Origin: Bacillus sp. Xin1
GTDB lineage: Bacteria; Bacillota; Bacilli; Bacillales; Bacillaceae_G
Direction of reading: 5' to 3'
Length of the DNA stretch: 64,000 bases
NCBI RefSeq assembly: GCF_013314535.1
Contig: NZ_JABUAE010000003.1
Location: 1-64,000, forward strand
Notes under the pieces: model-generated
What the model was told of the DNA's origin: nothing
Databases searched by the model: none
Seen by the model: only the letters and a program-made list of their open reading frames with translations
Position numbers and translations under genes: made by a program
Part shown: positions 33,768 through 41,831 of the stretch, piece after piece
Layout: every line of letters starts with the position of its first letter
How positions within the stretch are numbered: position 1 is the stretch's first letter

Positions 33768-35234
33768 ATGTATTCTAATTTAGAACAATTAACAAAGCAC
33801 CCGGTATTTTACCATTTTGCAGAAATTTCAAAGATTCCAAGAGGATCTGGAAATGAAAAAGAAATTAGTGATTTCCTAGTGAAATTTGCAAAAGATCGTA
33901 ATTTAGAAGTTGTACAAGATGAAGCTTTAAATGTAATTATTAAAAAGCCAGCAACTGACGGTTATGAACATGTCCCAGCAATTATTATACAAGGTCATAT
34001 GGATATGGTTTGCGAAAAGAACCAAGCAACTGTTCATGATTTTGAAAAGGATCCGATTGAGCTACGAATCGTTGGGGACATGCTGTATGCAAATCAAACG
34101 ACTTTAGGTGCTGATAATGGTATTGCAGTTGCATATGCATTAGCACTATTAGATTCGGCTGATATTCCGCATCCATCTCTTGAGGTTGTGATTACAACTG
34201 AGGAAGAGACAACAATGGGTGGAGCTTTTGCTGTTGATGCAAAGCATTTTGATGGAAAAATATTTATTAATATCGATTCTGAAGAAGATCATAAATTATT
34301 AGTGAGCAGTGCAGGCGGAGCGAAAGCAGTTGAAACAATTTCTGTTGATTGGGAAGAAGTACCTGCTGAACTAGAAGCATATCGACTATATGTTGGTGGA
34401 CTAAAAGGCGGTCATTCCGGTATGGAAATTGATAAACAAAGAGGAAATGCCAATAAAGTATTAGGACGCGTTCTTCATGATTTATCAAAAGAAATCTCAT
34501 TTAACATGAGTGAAATTCATGGCGGATTAAAAACAAATGCGATTCCACGTGAAAGTGTTGCGACAATTTTATTATCTGGACATGACGTACAAAAGGTAGA
34601 AGAGAAAGTGGTAGAATGGACACGCATTTTCCAAGAAGAGTTACGTGCTGTAGATCCTGATGTACATGTTTCTCTTACAAAATTAGAAGGAAAAGTAGAA
34701 AAAGTATTTGCTAAAACAACACAAAGTCAGCTTATTTCTTCTCTATTCCTAATTCCAAACGGTATTCAAAGCATGAGTATGGATATTAAAGGACTTGTAG
34801 AAAGTTCAACAAATTTAGGTGTTATTGAAACATTACATAATGAAATTAAATTACGAAATGAAGTAAGAAGTTCTGTAAGTAGTTTAAAACAGCACATTAC
34901 AAATGAGATTAAGCATATTGCAGAATTGGTTGGAGCAAAGTTCGAGAAGGAATCGGAGTATCCAGAATGGCCGTACAATCCGAATTCACCAATTCGTGAA
35001 TTATTTGAAAACGTGCATAAAGAAAAATACAACAAAGACGTTGAAATCTTTGCGGTACATGCCGGTATTGAGTGTAGTGTATTTGTTCAAAAAATGCCGG
35101 AATTAGATGCAATTTCATTTGGACCAGATATTTTCAACGTTCACACACCAGACGAGCATATTAGTATTTTATCAGTTATCAATAACTGGGGATTCTTTGT
35201 TGATGTAATGAAAGAAACGAAGTCTTTAGCATAA
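33768..35234 (+). CDS. pepD: Aminoacyl-histidine dipeptidase (cytosolic non-specific dipeptidase)
   Basis: A 488-residue M20-family zinc dipeptidase. The metal site residues appear in Gln-Gly-His-Met-Asp-Met-Val, Gly-Ala-Asp-Asn-Gly-Ile-Ala, Thr-Thr-Glu-Glu-Glu-Thr-Thr-Met-Gly, Asn-Ile-Asp-Ser-Glu and Val-His-Ala-Gly-Ile-Glu-Cys-Ser near the C-terminus. The length matches PepD. It cleaves Xaa-His and other dipeptides in the cytosol. SD AGAGGAG, own terminator. Confidence 0.95.
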   Translation: MYSNLEQLTKHPVFYHFAEISKIPRGSGNEKEISDFLVKFAKDRNLEVVQDEALNVIIKKPATDGYEHVPAIIIQGHMDMVCEKNQATVHDFEKDPIELRIVGDMLYANQTTLGADNGIAVAYALALLDSADIPHPSLEVVITTEEETTMGGAFAVDAKHFDGKIFINIDSEEDHKLLVSSAGGAKAVETISVDWEEVPAELEAYRLYVGGLKGGHSGMEIDKQRGNANKVLGRVLHDLSKEISFNMSEIHGGLKTNAIPRESVATILLSGHDVQKVEEKVVEWTRIFQEELRAVDPDVHVSLTKLEGKVEKVFAKTTQSQLISSLFLIPNGIQSMSMDIKGLVESSTNLGVIETLHNEIKLRNEVRSSVSSLKQHITNEIKHIAELVGAKFEKESEYPEWPYNPNSPIRELFENVHKEKYNKDVEIFAVHAGIECSVFVQKMPELDAISFGPDIFNVHTPDEHISILSVINNWGFFVDVMKETKSLA

Positions 35235-35248
35235 ATAAGAATGAGCTG

Positions 35249-35282
35249 AACTGCCTAAGGAGGACCTTGGGCAGTTTTTTGT
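35249..35282 (+). terminator. Terminator of pepD
   Basis: A 12-bp stem AACTGCCTAAGG/CCTTGGGCAGTT (one wobble), AGGA loop, T-run. Confidence 0.9.
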
Positions 35283-35382
35283 TGAAATTCAGTTTATATT
35301 TCTGTAATGGTTCCAAATTACAATTATGTGACTTTAACTTGTTAAGATTGCATAATACGGTTCCTTTATCATGTAACTTTAC

Positions 35383-35427
35383 AGTTGCTTATTGTTGATG
35401 GCAATCATATAGTTGCTTATACTTGAT
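35383..35427. repeat. Two 17-bp direct repeats upstream of arsR-like gene
   Basis: AGTTGCTTATTGTTGAT (35383-35399) and AGTTGCTTATACTTGAT (35411-35427) differ at two positions and are spaced by 28 bp. They end 2 nt before the ATG. They are candidate binding sites for the ArsR-type regulator. Confidence 0.55.
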
Positions 35428-35429
35428 AT

Positions 35430-35708
35430 ATGAATTGGGACAAAGACGCTATATTCAAAGCACTTGGCGACTCGACTCGGCGGCTTATATTAGACGAACT
35501 ATCCGAACGTAACGAGCTGACGTTGTATGAACTTACGGCACGTCTTATTATGAAGCACGACCTTTCCATTTCGCGACAGGCGATTGCTAAACATCTTACT
35601 ACATTGGAAGATGCGGGGCTCGTAAAATCAATGCGAAAGGGAAAATATCGAGTACTTATGTTTAACAACGAACCACTTAAAAACTTATTGAAAGGATGGA
35701 TAGAGTAA
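35430..35708 (+). CDS. ArsR-family winged-helix regulator
   Basis: A 92-residue regulator: Ala-Leu-Gly-Asp-Ser-Thr-Arg-Arg-Leu-Ile-Leu (9-19) is the ArsR signature, followed by the recognition helix Ser-Arg-Gln-Ala-Ile-Ala-Lys-His-Leu and a short wing. No metal-binding cysteine motif is seen, so it is more like the non-metal subgroup that accompanies VOC or SRPBCC genes. Codon use is richer in G and C than neighbours, which hints at transfer. No good SD; the leader is short. It is paired with the VOC gene downstream. Confidence 0.85.
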   Translation: MNWDKDAIFKALGDSTRRLILDELSERNELTLYELTARLIMKHDLSISRQAIAKHLTTLEDAGLVKSMRKGKYRVLMFNNEPLKNLLKGWIE

Positions 35709-35820
35709 TTTTATAATATCGTAACAGAATTTTCTGACGAATATGTGAGTTGTTTTGCGGAAAACCAGACTGTTAGTACAGCACCATGCGTCACAAATAA
35801 AAAGGGAGGCAAGAACAATA

Positions 35821-36203
35821 TGAAAATCGTTGTTACTAGTATATTTGTACAAGATCAAGACAAGGCACTGGAGTTTTATTCAGAAAAGCTAGGGTTTGTA
35901 AAAAAGGAGGACGTTCCCGTAGGAAAATTTAGGTGGATAACGCTTGTTTCTCCTGATGATCAGGGCGGTACTGAGCTTTTACTCGAACCGAATGAACATC
36001 CTGCCGCAAAAGAGTATCAAAAGAAAATATTTGCTGAAGGCATCCCAGCAACAATGTTTAGCGTTACAAATATTAATAAAGAGTACGAACGATTATTGGA
36101 AAAAGGTGTGAAGTTTACTATGGAGCCGACAAAAATGGGCGAAGTCACAATAGCTGTCTTCGACGATACATGCGGCAACTTTATTCAGATAGTGCAGAAG
36201 TAA
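35821..36203 (+). CDS. VOC-family (glyoxalase/bleomycin-resistance-like) protein
   Basis: A 127-residue single-module VOC protein with beta-alpha-beta-beta-beta repeats. The start segment Phe-Val-Gln-Asp-Gln-Asp-Lys-Ala-Leu-Glu-Phe-Tyr and the end Asp-Asp-Thr-Cys-Gly-Asn-Phe-Ile-Gln-Ile are typical. Metal positions are partly unclear. I chose the ATG at 35821 with SD GGGAGG; a longer frame from 35745 lacks one. It forms a unit with the ArsR-type regulator (112-nt gap). Substrate unknown. Confidence 0.85.
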
Positions 36204-36297
36204 CTTCATGACGAAGTAACCTAGTACTAAACGAATTTATTGGCAAGTTTTAAGTTAGGTGAAGTGTTTTTTACCAAAAAATAAAAACCATTATGTT

Positions 36298-36325
36298 AAC
36301 CCTGTCCTACTTTTAGGATGGGGTT
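36298..36325 (+). terminator. Hairpin after VOC gene
   Basis: A 12-bp stem AACCCTGTCCTA/TAGGATGGGGTT with two wobbles and CTTT loop; no T-run follows, so termination is uncertain. Confidence 0.5.
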
Positions 36326-36820
36326 ATATGTTTATAAGGTCTAAAATTAAATGAGGTTGTTATCATTCCACAATGGAAATGTAACATTGTGAATATGTTC
36401 ACTTCAACTTAGGACCCTGTTAGTTGAACAAGGAACATCAAAATAATCAAACTTTTTTATAAAAAGTAGTTCCTAAACTAGAAGGAAGCCATTGTATTGA
36501 TCAATATTTATTCAAAATAATGGATTTTAATATGCACTGAATCAAGATTTAAAGAGTGATTTCTAATCAAACTATCTTTTAAAGCAACATTTGTTGCTGC
36601 GGTATAGATAAAATAAAGCAAACTTTACAGAGCGACAATGCAGCTGGTATCTGTAATTTTAGTTAAGGAGGAAGGAAATTCAAGAAATTTCACATACCGT
36701 ATTGAAAGAGAAAATATAAAATAAAACATTTGCTGAAAGGTAAATAACATAATTAAAAAGAAGTGCTAAAAATATATTTAATAGAACTTTTATAAGGATT
36801 TTTAACAGACTAGAAATTGT
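36326..36820. other. Large intergenic region with decayed frames
   Basis: The stretch around 36575-36720 gives protein-like pieces in one frame interrupted by stops, and an AAGGAGGAAGG at about 36665 has no long frame behind it. It looks like remnants of an old gene. Confidence 0.35.
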
Positions 36821-36858
36821 AGTCGTGCAATTAAATTAAGGTGCACGACTTTTTTTAT
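36821..36858 (+). terminator. Orphan terminator
   Basis: AGTCGTGCA/TGCACGACT stem with a 12-nt loop and seven T. No intact gene precedes it, which fits a decayed gene or a small RNA. Confidence 0.75.
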
Positions 36859-37111
36859 ATCTAATGCAACTATTTTGATAGAAAATGAAAACCAAAATAT
36901 ATTAGTAAAAGGAATTATTTATATGAAAAATAGGTGTTTTTAAGTACAAGTATCCATTACAATTTTGTTAAATTTGTTCTACACTACATAAAATAACAAA
37001 TTTTGACGTCCTTCTTTTGGTATAGTGTAAATAATTAAAATACTCAGTTTTTAATTGGGTTAGAATATGGTTAGAGCATATAAAAACTTTGTATAAAGGA
37101 GTCGTGTACAC

Positions 37112-37363
37112 ATGCATAAAGAATTTGAAATTGAGGAATACACAGCAATTGAAGAACAAATTCATTATTATAGTCAGTGTTTATTGGTAAATCACCCTGA
37201 ACAAATTGTGAAGTACTTAGAAAAGAGGTTAGAAAAGTATACAGAAACATTACAATATGCGCACTTGTACCCTGAAAAAGTCATTTTGCCTATACAACAA
37301 TTAGTAATTGAGTATTCTTTGGATCTTGCTAGGATTAGAAAGTATTTAAATTTAGAAACATAG
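37112..37363 (+). CDS. Small helical protein, possibly Spo0E-like phosphatase
   Basis: An 83-residue all-helical protein with SD AAAGGAG. Two long helices and the segment Val-Ile-Glu-Tyr-Ser-Leu-Asp-Leu resemble the Spo0E-type Ser-x-x-Leu-Asp signature, but the match is loose and the protein is longer than usual. If correct it would dephosphorylate Spo0A. Monocistronic, with a strong terminator. Confidence 0.5.
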   Translation: MHKEFEIEEYTAIEEQIHYYSQCLLVNHPEQIVKYLEKRLEKYTETLQYAHLYPEKVILPIQQLVIEYSLDLARIRKYLNLET

Positions 37364-37385
37364 CTTATAAATAATCGTTTAAAAT

Positions 37386-37433
37386 GAAACAGAGTCGGCA
37401 ATGAGAAATTCATTCTATTGTCGACTCTGTTTC
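37386..37433 (+). terminator. Long-stem terminator
   Basis: GAAACAGAGTCG.CAAT pairs with ATTG.CGACTCTGTTTC over a stem of about 17 bp; symmetric, so it may work in both directions. Confidence 0.8.
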
Positions 37434-37493
37434 ATTGTTTTATGACGAAGTTAGTTGTTAGAAATAAGAAAAAATAATACTAATAAATAAAGT

Positions 37494-37538
37494 TTGACAT
37501 ATAATACTCCAAGAGTAAAATAAAAGTGAGTACTCACT
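37494..37538 (+). promoter_or_regulatory. Promoter and TetR-type operator of ABC operon
   Basis: TTGACA (37494-37499), 16-nt spacer, TAAAAT (37516-37521), then the perfect 14-bp palindrome AGTGAGTACTCACT (37525-37538) at the expected transcription start. The TetR protein encoded as the operon's third gene is the likely binder. Confidence 0.75.
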
Positions 37539-37562
37539 CATTTTGAAAGGGAGGAGATTTTA

Positions 37563-38288
37563 TTGCAACAACCTTCTGTGATTTTGCAAGATGTATCAAA
37601 AAGTTTTGGTAAAAAAGAAGTATTACACAATATTTCACTATCTGTATCAGACAAAGAGATTTTTGGTTTAGTAGGTCCCTCGGGTTCTGGAAAAACGACA
37701 CTTATTAAAATGATTGCTGGTATTAGTGAATCAACGTCTGGTGATGTAACAGTTCTAGGAACGAAAATGCCCAATTTAAATGAGATGAAACATATTGGGT
37801 ATATGGCACAAGCTGATGCCCTGTATGAAGAGTTATCAGCTTATGAAAATGCAGATTTTATCGCGATGATGTATGGATTGAAAGGTAAGCATAAGAAAGA
37901 GCGAATTGAAGAAATTCTTACATTAGTTCAATTATCACAGCATGCTAAGAAACAAGTACAGCATTTTTCAGGTGGAATGAAGAAGCGTTTATCACTTGCT
38001 ATCGCACTTCTACATGAGCCTAAATTATTAATTCTAGATGAACCAACTGTTGGAATTGATCCAGTTCTTCGCAAATCTATTTGGGAGAAATTTTATGAGC
38101 TTAAAGAACAAGGAACAACGATTATTGTGACAACACATATTATGGACGAAGCTGAATTTTGTGAACGCCTGGGATTAATTAGAGATGGGAAGTTAATTGC
38201 GACAGGAACCCCAAATGACTTGAAAGAACGAACTTCATCGGGACGAATTGAAGACGTTTTTCTATTGGAAGGAGCGGTTGAATCATGA
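37563..38288 (+). CDS. ABC transporter ATP-binding protein
   Basis: A 241-residue ABC ATPase: Walker A Gly-Pro-Ser-Gly-Ser-Gly-Lys-Thr-Thr, signature Phe-Ser-Gly-Gly-Met-Lys-Lys-Arg, Walker B Leu-Leu-Ile-Leu-Asp-Glu-Pro-Thr, H-loop Thr-Thr-His-Ile. It belongs to the ABC-2 drug or antimicrobial export type. Start TTG after GGGAGGAGA. It overlaps the permease gene by 4 nt, so the two are translationally coupled. Confidence 0.93.
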   Translation: MQQPSVILQDVSKSFGKKEVLHNISLSVSDKEIFGLVGPSGSGKTTLIKMIAGISESTSGDVTVLGTKMPNLNEMKHIGYMAQADALYEELSAYENADFIAMMYGLKGKHKKERIEEILTLVQLSQHAKKQVQHFSGGMKKRLSLAIALLHEPKLLILDEPTVGIDPVLRKSIWEKFYELKEQGTTIIVTTHIMDEAEFCERLGLIRDGKLIATGTPNDLKERTSSGRIEDVFLLEGAVES

Positions 38289-39304
38289 GAGTTGGTGGTG
38301 TAATTATACGGATTATTCGTCAGTTTCTTCGAGATAAACGATCACTGGCAATGATGTTTGGCGCTCCCATGTTACTTCTTTGGTTATTATCACTTGTGTT
38401 TACACAAAAGGATTATATACCTCAGATTGCATTAGTAGATGTTCCAGCACCTATAGTGGAATCAATGAAAAAACAAGATGCTACCATTTATGAGTATAGT
38501 AAAGAAGACGCACGTTCTAAGTTGGAAAATCAACAGATAGATGCCATTATAACTTTAGAAAATGAAAAAGTAAATGTATTACTGGAAGGTAGCGATTCTT
38601 CAAAAAATCGCGCCGTACTACAAGTACTGCAAAAGGGTGCAGAAAAAAATGATATACCTGGTTTGAAACCAGAAATTGATTTTTTACATGGTTCCGCAGA
38701 TTTTACGATGTTTGATGGACTCGGACCGGTATTAATTGGCTTTTTCACATTCTTCTTTGTCTTTATTTTATCAGGCGTTTCCTTTGTGCGAGAACGTTTA
38801 AGTGGGACATTGGAAAGGCTGCTATCTACTCCAGTCCGCCGCTTGGAAATTGTTGTTGGTTATATAGTTGGATTTGGTATTTTTGCATTTTTACAGTCTG
38901 TTATTATTGTAGGTTTCTCTGTTTATATTCTTGATTTATATGTAGCAGGGTCACCATGGCTTACATTATTGATTACGTGTATGCTTTCGCTAACAGCGTT
39001 AACACTAGGCACTTTTTTATCGGCATACGCCAATAACGAATTTCAAATGATTCAATTTATCCCACTTGTCATCGTACCGCAAATTTTCTTTTCGGGTTTG
39101 TTTCCAATGGAATCAATGAATAAGTGGTTACAAATGCTTGGAAAGTTATTCCCACTCACATATGGTGCTGATGCAATGAAGCAAGTGATGATTCGGAATC
39201 AAGGGTTTACTGAAATTGCAAGTGATCTCGGTGTGTTGCTTCTTTTTGCGCTAGTATTTACAGTAGGAAATGTATTTGCTTTGAAGAAACATCGTAGAAT
39301 ATAA
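38285..39304 (+). CDS. ABC-2 type permease
   Basis: A 339-residue permease with one N-terminal helix, a large extracytoplasmic loop (about 45-145) and five C-terminal helices (about 150-335), the ABC-2 export layout. The Glu-Arg-Leu-Ser-Gly-Thr-Leu-Glu-Arg-Leu-Leu-Ser-Thr-Pro-Val motif marks the ATPase contact. It probably pairs with the upstream ATPase to export a drug-like compound under control of the downstream TetR. Confidence 0.92.
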   Translation: MRVGGVIIRIIRQFLRDKRSLAMMFGAPMLLLWLLSLVFTQKDYIPQIALVDVPAPIVESMKKQDATIYEYSKEDARSKLENQQIDAIITLENEKVNVLLEGSDSSKNRAVLQVLQKGAEKNDIPGLKPEIDFLHGSADFTMFDGLGPVLIGFFTFFFVFILSGVSFVRERLSGTLERLLSTPVRRLEIVVGYIVGFGIFAFLQSVIIVGFSVYILDLYVAGSPWLTLLITCMLSLTALTLGTFLSAYANNEFQMIQFIPLVIVPQIFFSGLFPMESMNKWLQMLGKLFPLTYGADAMKQVMIRNQGFTEIASDLGVLLLFALVFTVGNVFALKKHRRI

Positions 39305-39328
39305 TTTTTATAAAAAGGGGCATGATGA

Positions 39329-39988
39329 ATGAAAAAAGATTGGCTGGAAGAATTAATCGCTAGTGTAGATACAGATAAGCGCAATGAACGACAACTGCGT
39401 ATATTAGAAGCTGCGGTTGATATGTTTGGAGAAAAAGGGTATGCAGCCACTTCAACAAGTGAGATTGCAAAGCGTGCCGGTGTAGCGGAAGGAACAATCT
39501 TCCGCTACTACAAGACGAAAAAAGATTTACTATTGGCGGTTGTCATGCCAACTTTAACAAAGTTTGCTGCTCCATTTTTCGTACAGGCTTTTGCAAAAGA
39601 AATACTGGAGAATACGTATGAAACGTATGAAGAATTTTTAAGAAAAGCAATTCGAAATCGATTTGAATTTGCTAAAAAACATTTTCCAATGTTAAAAATT
39701 TTAATACAAGAAGTACCGTTTCAACCAGAATTAAAAAATGAAATACAACAATTAGTAGAGAAAGAACTTTTTTCTCGCTTTAAAAAGTTAATTGTACATT
39801 TTCAAGAACAAGGACAAATTATTGAAATGCCACCCCCTTCAGTTATCCGCTTTACTTTATCAGCTATAATGGGGTTAATTTTAACTCGATTTTTATTATT
39901 ACCTGAAGAAAAATGGGATGATGAAGTGGAAATTGAAAATACAATTCAATTTATATTATACGGATTAACACCGCGGACGTTGATATAA
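39329..39988 (+). CDS. TetR-family regulator with element-altered 3' end
   Basis: A 219-residue regulator: HTH at about 22-68 (Ile-Leu-Glu-Ala-Ala-Val-Asp-Met-Phe-Gly-Glu-Lys-Gly-Tyr, Thr-Ser-Glu-Ile-Ala, Glu-Gly-Thr-Ile-Phe-Arg-Tyr-Tyr). Third gene of the ABC operon and likely repressor at the palindrome 37525-37538. The last codons lie in a 31-bp repeat that recurs at 43915; downstream of that copy the frame would end Pro-Arg-Arg-stop, whereas here it ends Pro-Arg-Thr-Leu-Ile-stop. The C-terminus therefore appears to have been rebuilt by an integrated element. Confidence 0.92.
   Translation: MKKDWLEELIASVDTDKRNERQLRILEAAVDMFGEKGYAATSTSEIAKRAGVAEGTIFRYYKTKKDLLLAVVMPTLTKFAAPFFVQAFAKEILENTYETYEEFLRKAIRNRFEFAKKHFPMLKILIQEVPFQPELKNEIQQLVEKELFSRFKKLIVHFQEQGQIIEMPPPSVIRFTLSAIMGLILTRFLLLPEEKWDDEVEIENTIQFILYGLTPRTLI
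39957..39987. repeat. 31-bp direct repeat, left copy (putative att site)
   Basis: A 31-bp sequence identical to 43915-43945, ending in ACCGCGGA. It lies inside the 3' end of tetR, beside an integrase remnant, as expected for attL or attR. Confidence 0.85.
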
Positions 39989-40022
39989 CAACGCCCGCGG
40001 ATTTTTATTTTCGTAGGTGCAA
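39981..40022 (+). terminator. Terminator created at the tetR/element junction
   Basis: CCGCGGACGTTG/CAACGCCCGCGG (one mismatch), 6-nt loop, then ATTTTTATTTT. The left arm is partly from the att repeat, so integration also supplied a terminator. Confidence 0.88.
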
Positions 40023-40029
40023 ACATTGA

Positions 40030-40164
40030 CTATCCAAAGATACTTTTCCCGAAAGTTTTAACAGCTTCTTCTTGCATGTTGGGTAACACATGAGAGTAAA
40101 CTCTTAATGTCATAGATATATCCGTATGGCCTAATCTTTCGCTTATAATTTTAGGGTTGACCCC
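40030..40164 (-). pseudogene. 3' remnant of a tyrosine recombinase (phage integrase)
   Basis: On the minus strand 44 codons read Gly-Val-Asn-Pro-Lys-Ile-Ile-Ser-Glu-Arg-Leu-Gly-His-Thr, then Thr-Leu-Arg-Val-Tyr-Ser-His, ending in stop 42 nt from the repeat. This is the C-terminal catalytic box of phage integrases, including the Leu-Gly-His of the HxxR/H-box region and the nucleophile Tyr in Arg-Val-Tyr-Ser-His. Upstream of Gly the frame hits a stop and the rest of the gene is gone, joined to another fragment. Confidence 0.82.
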
Positions 40165-40166
40165 TC

Positions 40167-40316
40167 ATTTTAGGTATTACGGATAAAAGAATTGGTATCA
40201 TGTATGATCGGAGTCCTAATTATGTCAGCAAGTTGAAGAAGAAATGGAAAGAGCAAGGCAAGTGGGAAGGAGCAACAAATATTTGGAAGATGAAAAAGGG
40301 TAAAGGAAATTCCTGA
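40167..40316 (+). pseudogene. 3' fragment of an unidentified phage-type gene
   Basis: An open frame with no start codon runs into the integrase remnant and reads Ile-Thr-Asp-Lys-Arg-Ile-Gly-Ile-Met-Tyr-Asp-Arg-Ser-Pro-Asn-Tyr-Val-Ser-Lys, then a Lys/Trp-rich helix. The pattern resembles a short HTH followed by a basic tail. Its 5' part is missing, so a deletion joined two gene ends at about 40164-40167. Confidence 0.5.
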
Positions 40317-40395
40317 ATGAATACTAAATTTGAATTTTGTTAAGAAATGAAATGGTTAATAACTGTGAATGATTAGATGATAATGGGGAAAAAGC

Positions 40396-40423
40396 AAAAG
40401 GACCCTTTATAAGGATCCTTTTG
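40396..40423 (-). terminator. Terminator of duplicated Cys-rich gene
   Basis: AAAAGGA.CCTT/AAGG.TCCTTTT stem followed on the minus strand by a T-rich stretch. Confidence 0.7.
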
Positions 40424-40433
40424 TTGAGTTAAT

Positions 40434-41300
40434 CTAACAATCACATTCGTAATCACGGTAGTGTTCATCGCACGGATCATTCTTATCATTGCAGCAGATG
40501 CAAAATGTTTTTTTGATCAATATATCAATAAAAGCATTGAATTCGGTATTATTTGTGAGAGTAAGGCTTTGGAAATCTTCTACTTGAAATATCCTTGTTT
40601 CATTTGTGATAAGTGTGGCGATAATTGGTATGGGAGATCTTCTTGTTCGAATAATTACTTCAATGGCAAGAGCATCATCGGGAACAGATACTTGAAGTAA
40701 TGTTTTATTGTGGTTATTAGTACAGTCTTCAAAAACTCTTCTTGAAGCGCCTGGGGGTACGAAAATATTTAAAGGTACATTTTCAGTTGGGGTGGTATCT
40801 GAACCAGCTATGGTATGAGTTTCTATAAAACAGTTATCTTTTTGATAGTGAGAATACGATTGTTCTTTATAATACTTTTTACGATTATCATTTTGATTAT
40901 TGCAGCAGATACAAAATGTTTTTTGAATAAATATACCAATGGTGCTATCGATATTGGTATTATTTGTGAGAGTGAGGCTTTGAAAATCTTCTACTTGAAA
41001 TATCCTGTTTTCAGTTGCGGATATTGTAACAGTAATTGGTATACGAGATCTTCTTGTTCGAATGGTTACTTCAATTGGTTGAGAACCACCAGGAACGCCA
41101 AAATCAAGCAATGTTTTATTATGGTTATTGGTACAATCTTCAAAAGCCGTTCTTGAAGTGTTAGCTGGTACGATAAAAACTAAAGCACTATTTGAACCAG
41201 ATATTGTATGGGTTTTGATAAAACAGTTATCTTTTTGATGGTGAGAATACGATTGGTTTTTATAATACTTTTTACCATCTTTATAAAAATAATCAGCCAT
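40434..41300 (-). CDS. Internally duplicated Cys-rich beta protein, possibly ENA-like spore surface protein
   Basis: A 288-residue protein made of two copies of a roughly 130-residue module (about 10-134 and 140-271). Both contain Lys-Asp-Asn-Cys-Phe-Ile, Phe-Glu-Asp-Cys-Thr-Asn-Asn-His-Asn-Lys-Thr-Leu-Leu, Val-Glu-Asp-Phe-Gln-Ser-Leu-Thr-Leu and end in Lys-Thr-Phe-Cys-Ile-Cys-Cys-Asn. The C-terminus adds more cysteines. Alternating strands and the Phe-x-Val-x-x-Phe-x-Ser segment recall DUF3992 endospore-appendage subunits; this is inference. SD AGGAGAGGG. It lies inside the decayed integrative element. Confidence 0.7.
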   Translation of the reverse strand: MADYFYKDGKKYYKNQSYSHHQKDNCFIKTHTISGSNSALVFIVPANTSRTAFEDCTNNHNKTLLDFGVPGGSQPIEVTIRTRRSRIPITVTISATENRIFQVEDFQSLTLTNNTNIDSTIGIFIQKTFCICCNNQNDNRKKYYKEQSYSHYQKDNCFIETHTIAGSDTTPTENVPLNIFVPPGASRRVFEDCTNNHNKTLLQVSVPDDALAIEVIIRTRRSPIPIIATLITNETRIFQVEDFQSLTLTNNTEFNAFIDILIKKTFCICCNDKNDPCDEHYRDYECDC

Positions 41301-41553
41301 ATGTCCCTCTCCTTGTATTTTTGTCTATATATATTATCTGGAAGAGATAAGGCATGATTGGACAAAATGGTATAAAGTTTTTCTGTATAAAAGTTTCATT
41401 TTGTTTAAAAGAGGAATGGATAATGTATGCTTATTTGGGAAATTCAGTTAAATAGTTCCTTAAGAAACAAGGGCAAGAGAGACACAAAAGAACAGCTAGC
41501 AAAAGCTAACTGCTCTCTAGGGATAGAAACTCACGTTGCTGGAGGTCCGTATA

Positions 41554-41628
41554 ATGAGTTATGACCATCGCCTATGTACATTATATACAGAATATTTGTT
41601 GAATAAACATAAGGACATTTTTAAATAA
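41554..41628 (+). CDS. Possible 24-residue peptide in element
   Basis: ATG after GGAGGTCC; the peptide (Met-Ser-Tyr-Asp-His-Arg-Leu-Cys...) is amphipathic. It overlaps the end of an open frame that lacks a start. Typical of tiny phage genes, unproven. Confidence 0.4.
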   Translation: MSYDHRLCTLYTEYLLNKHKDIFK

Positions 41629-41651
41629 CTGTATTTTAAAACCCCTTTAAT

Positions 41652-41756
41652 TTAGGGCTGATTCCAAAAAAGCGAAACACTAACAAAATATAAAGTTAGT
41701 AAAAGAGTAGTACCTATGAGAACACCTATAAAAATCTTTGTCCATATATTCTTCAT
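41652..41756 (-). CDS. Small membrane protein in element
   Basis: A 34-residue protein with SD AAAAGGGGTG, one hydrophobic helix (about 8-27) after a basic start (Met-Lys-Asn-Ile-Trp-Thr-Lys), ending Phe-Trp-Asn-Gln-Pro. Similar small genes are common in Bacillus prophages. A longer upstream frame lacks an SD, so this internal ATG is preferred. Confidence 0.55.
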   Translation of the reverse strand: MKNIWTKIFIGVLIGTTLLLTLYFVSVSLFWNQP

Positions 41757-41831
41757 CAATACACCCCTTTTATGAAGAATATTAACATCTATCGAAAATT
41801 TGAACAAAATAATCCTTTGAATGGAAAGCGT

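Noticed and set aside
40461-41156. Plus-strand frames opposite the duplicated Cys-rich gene
   Set aside because: They are repeated only because the real gene is duplicated; no SD.
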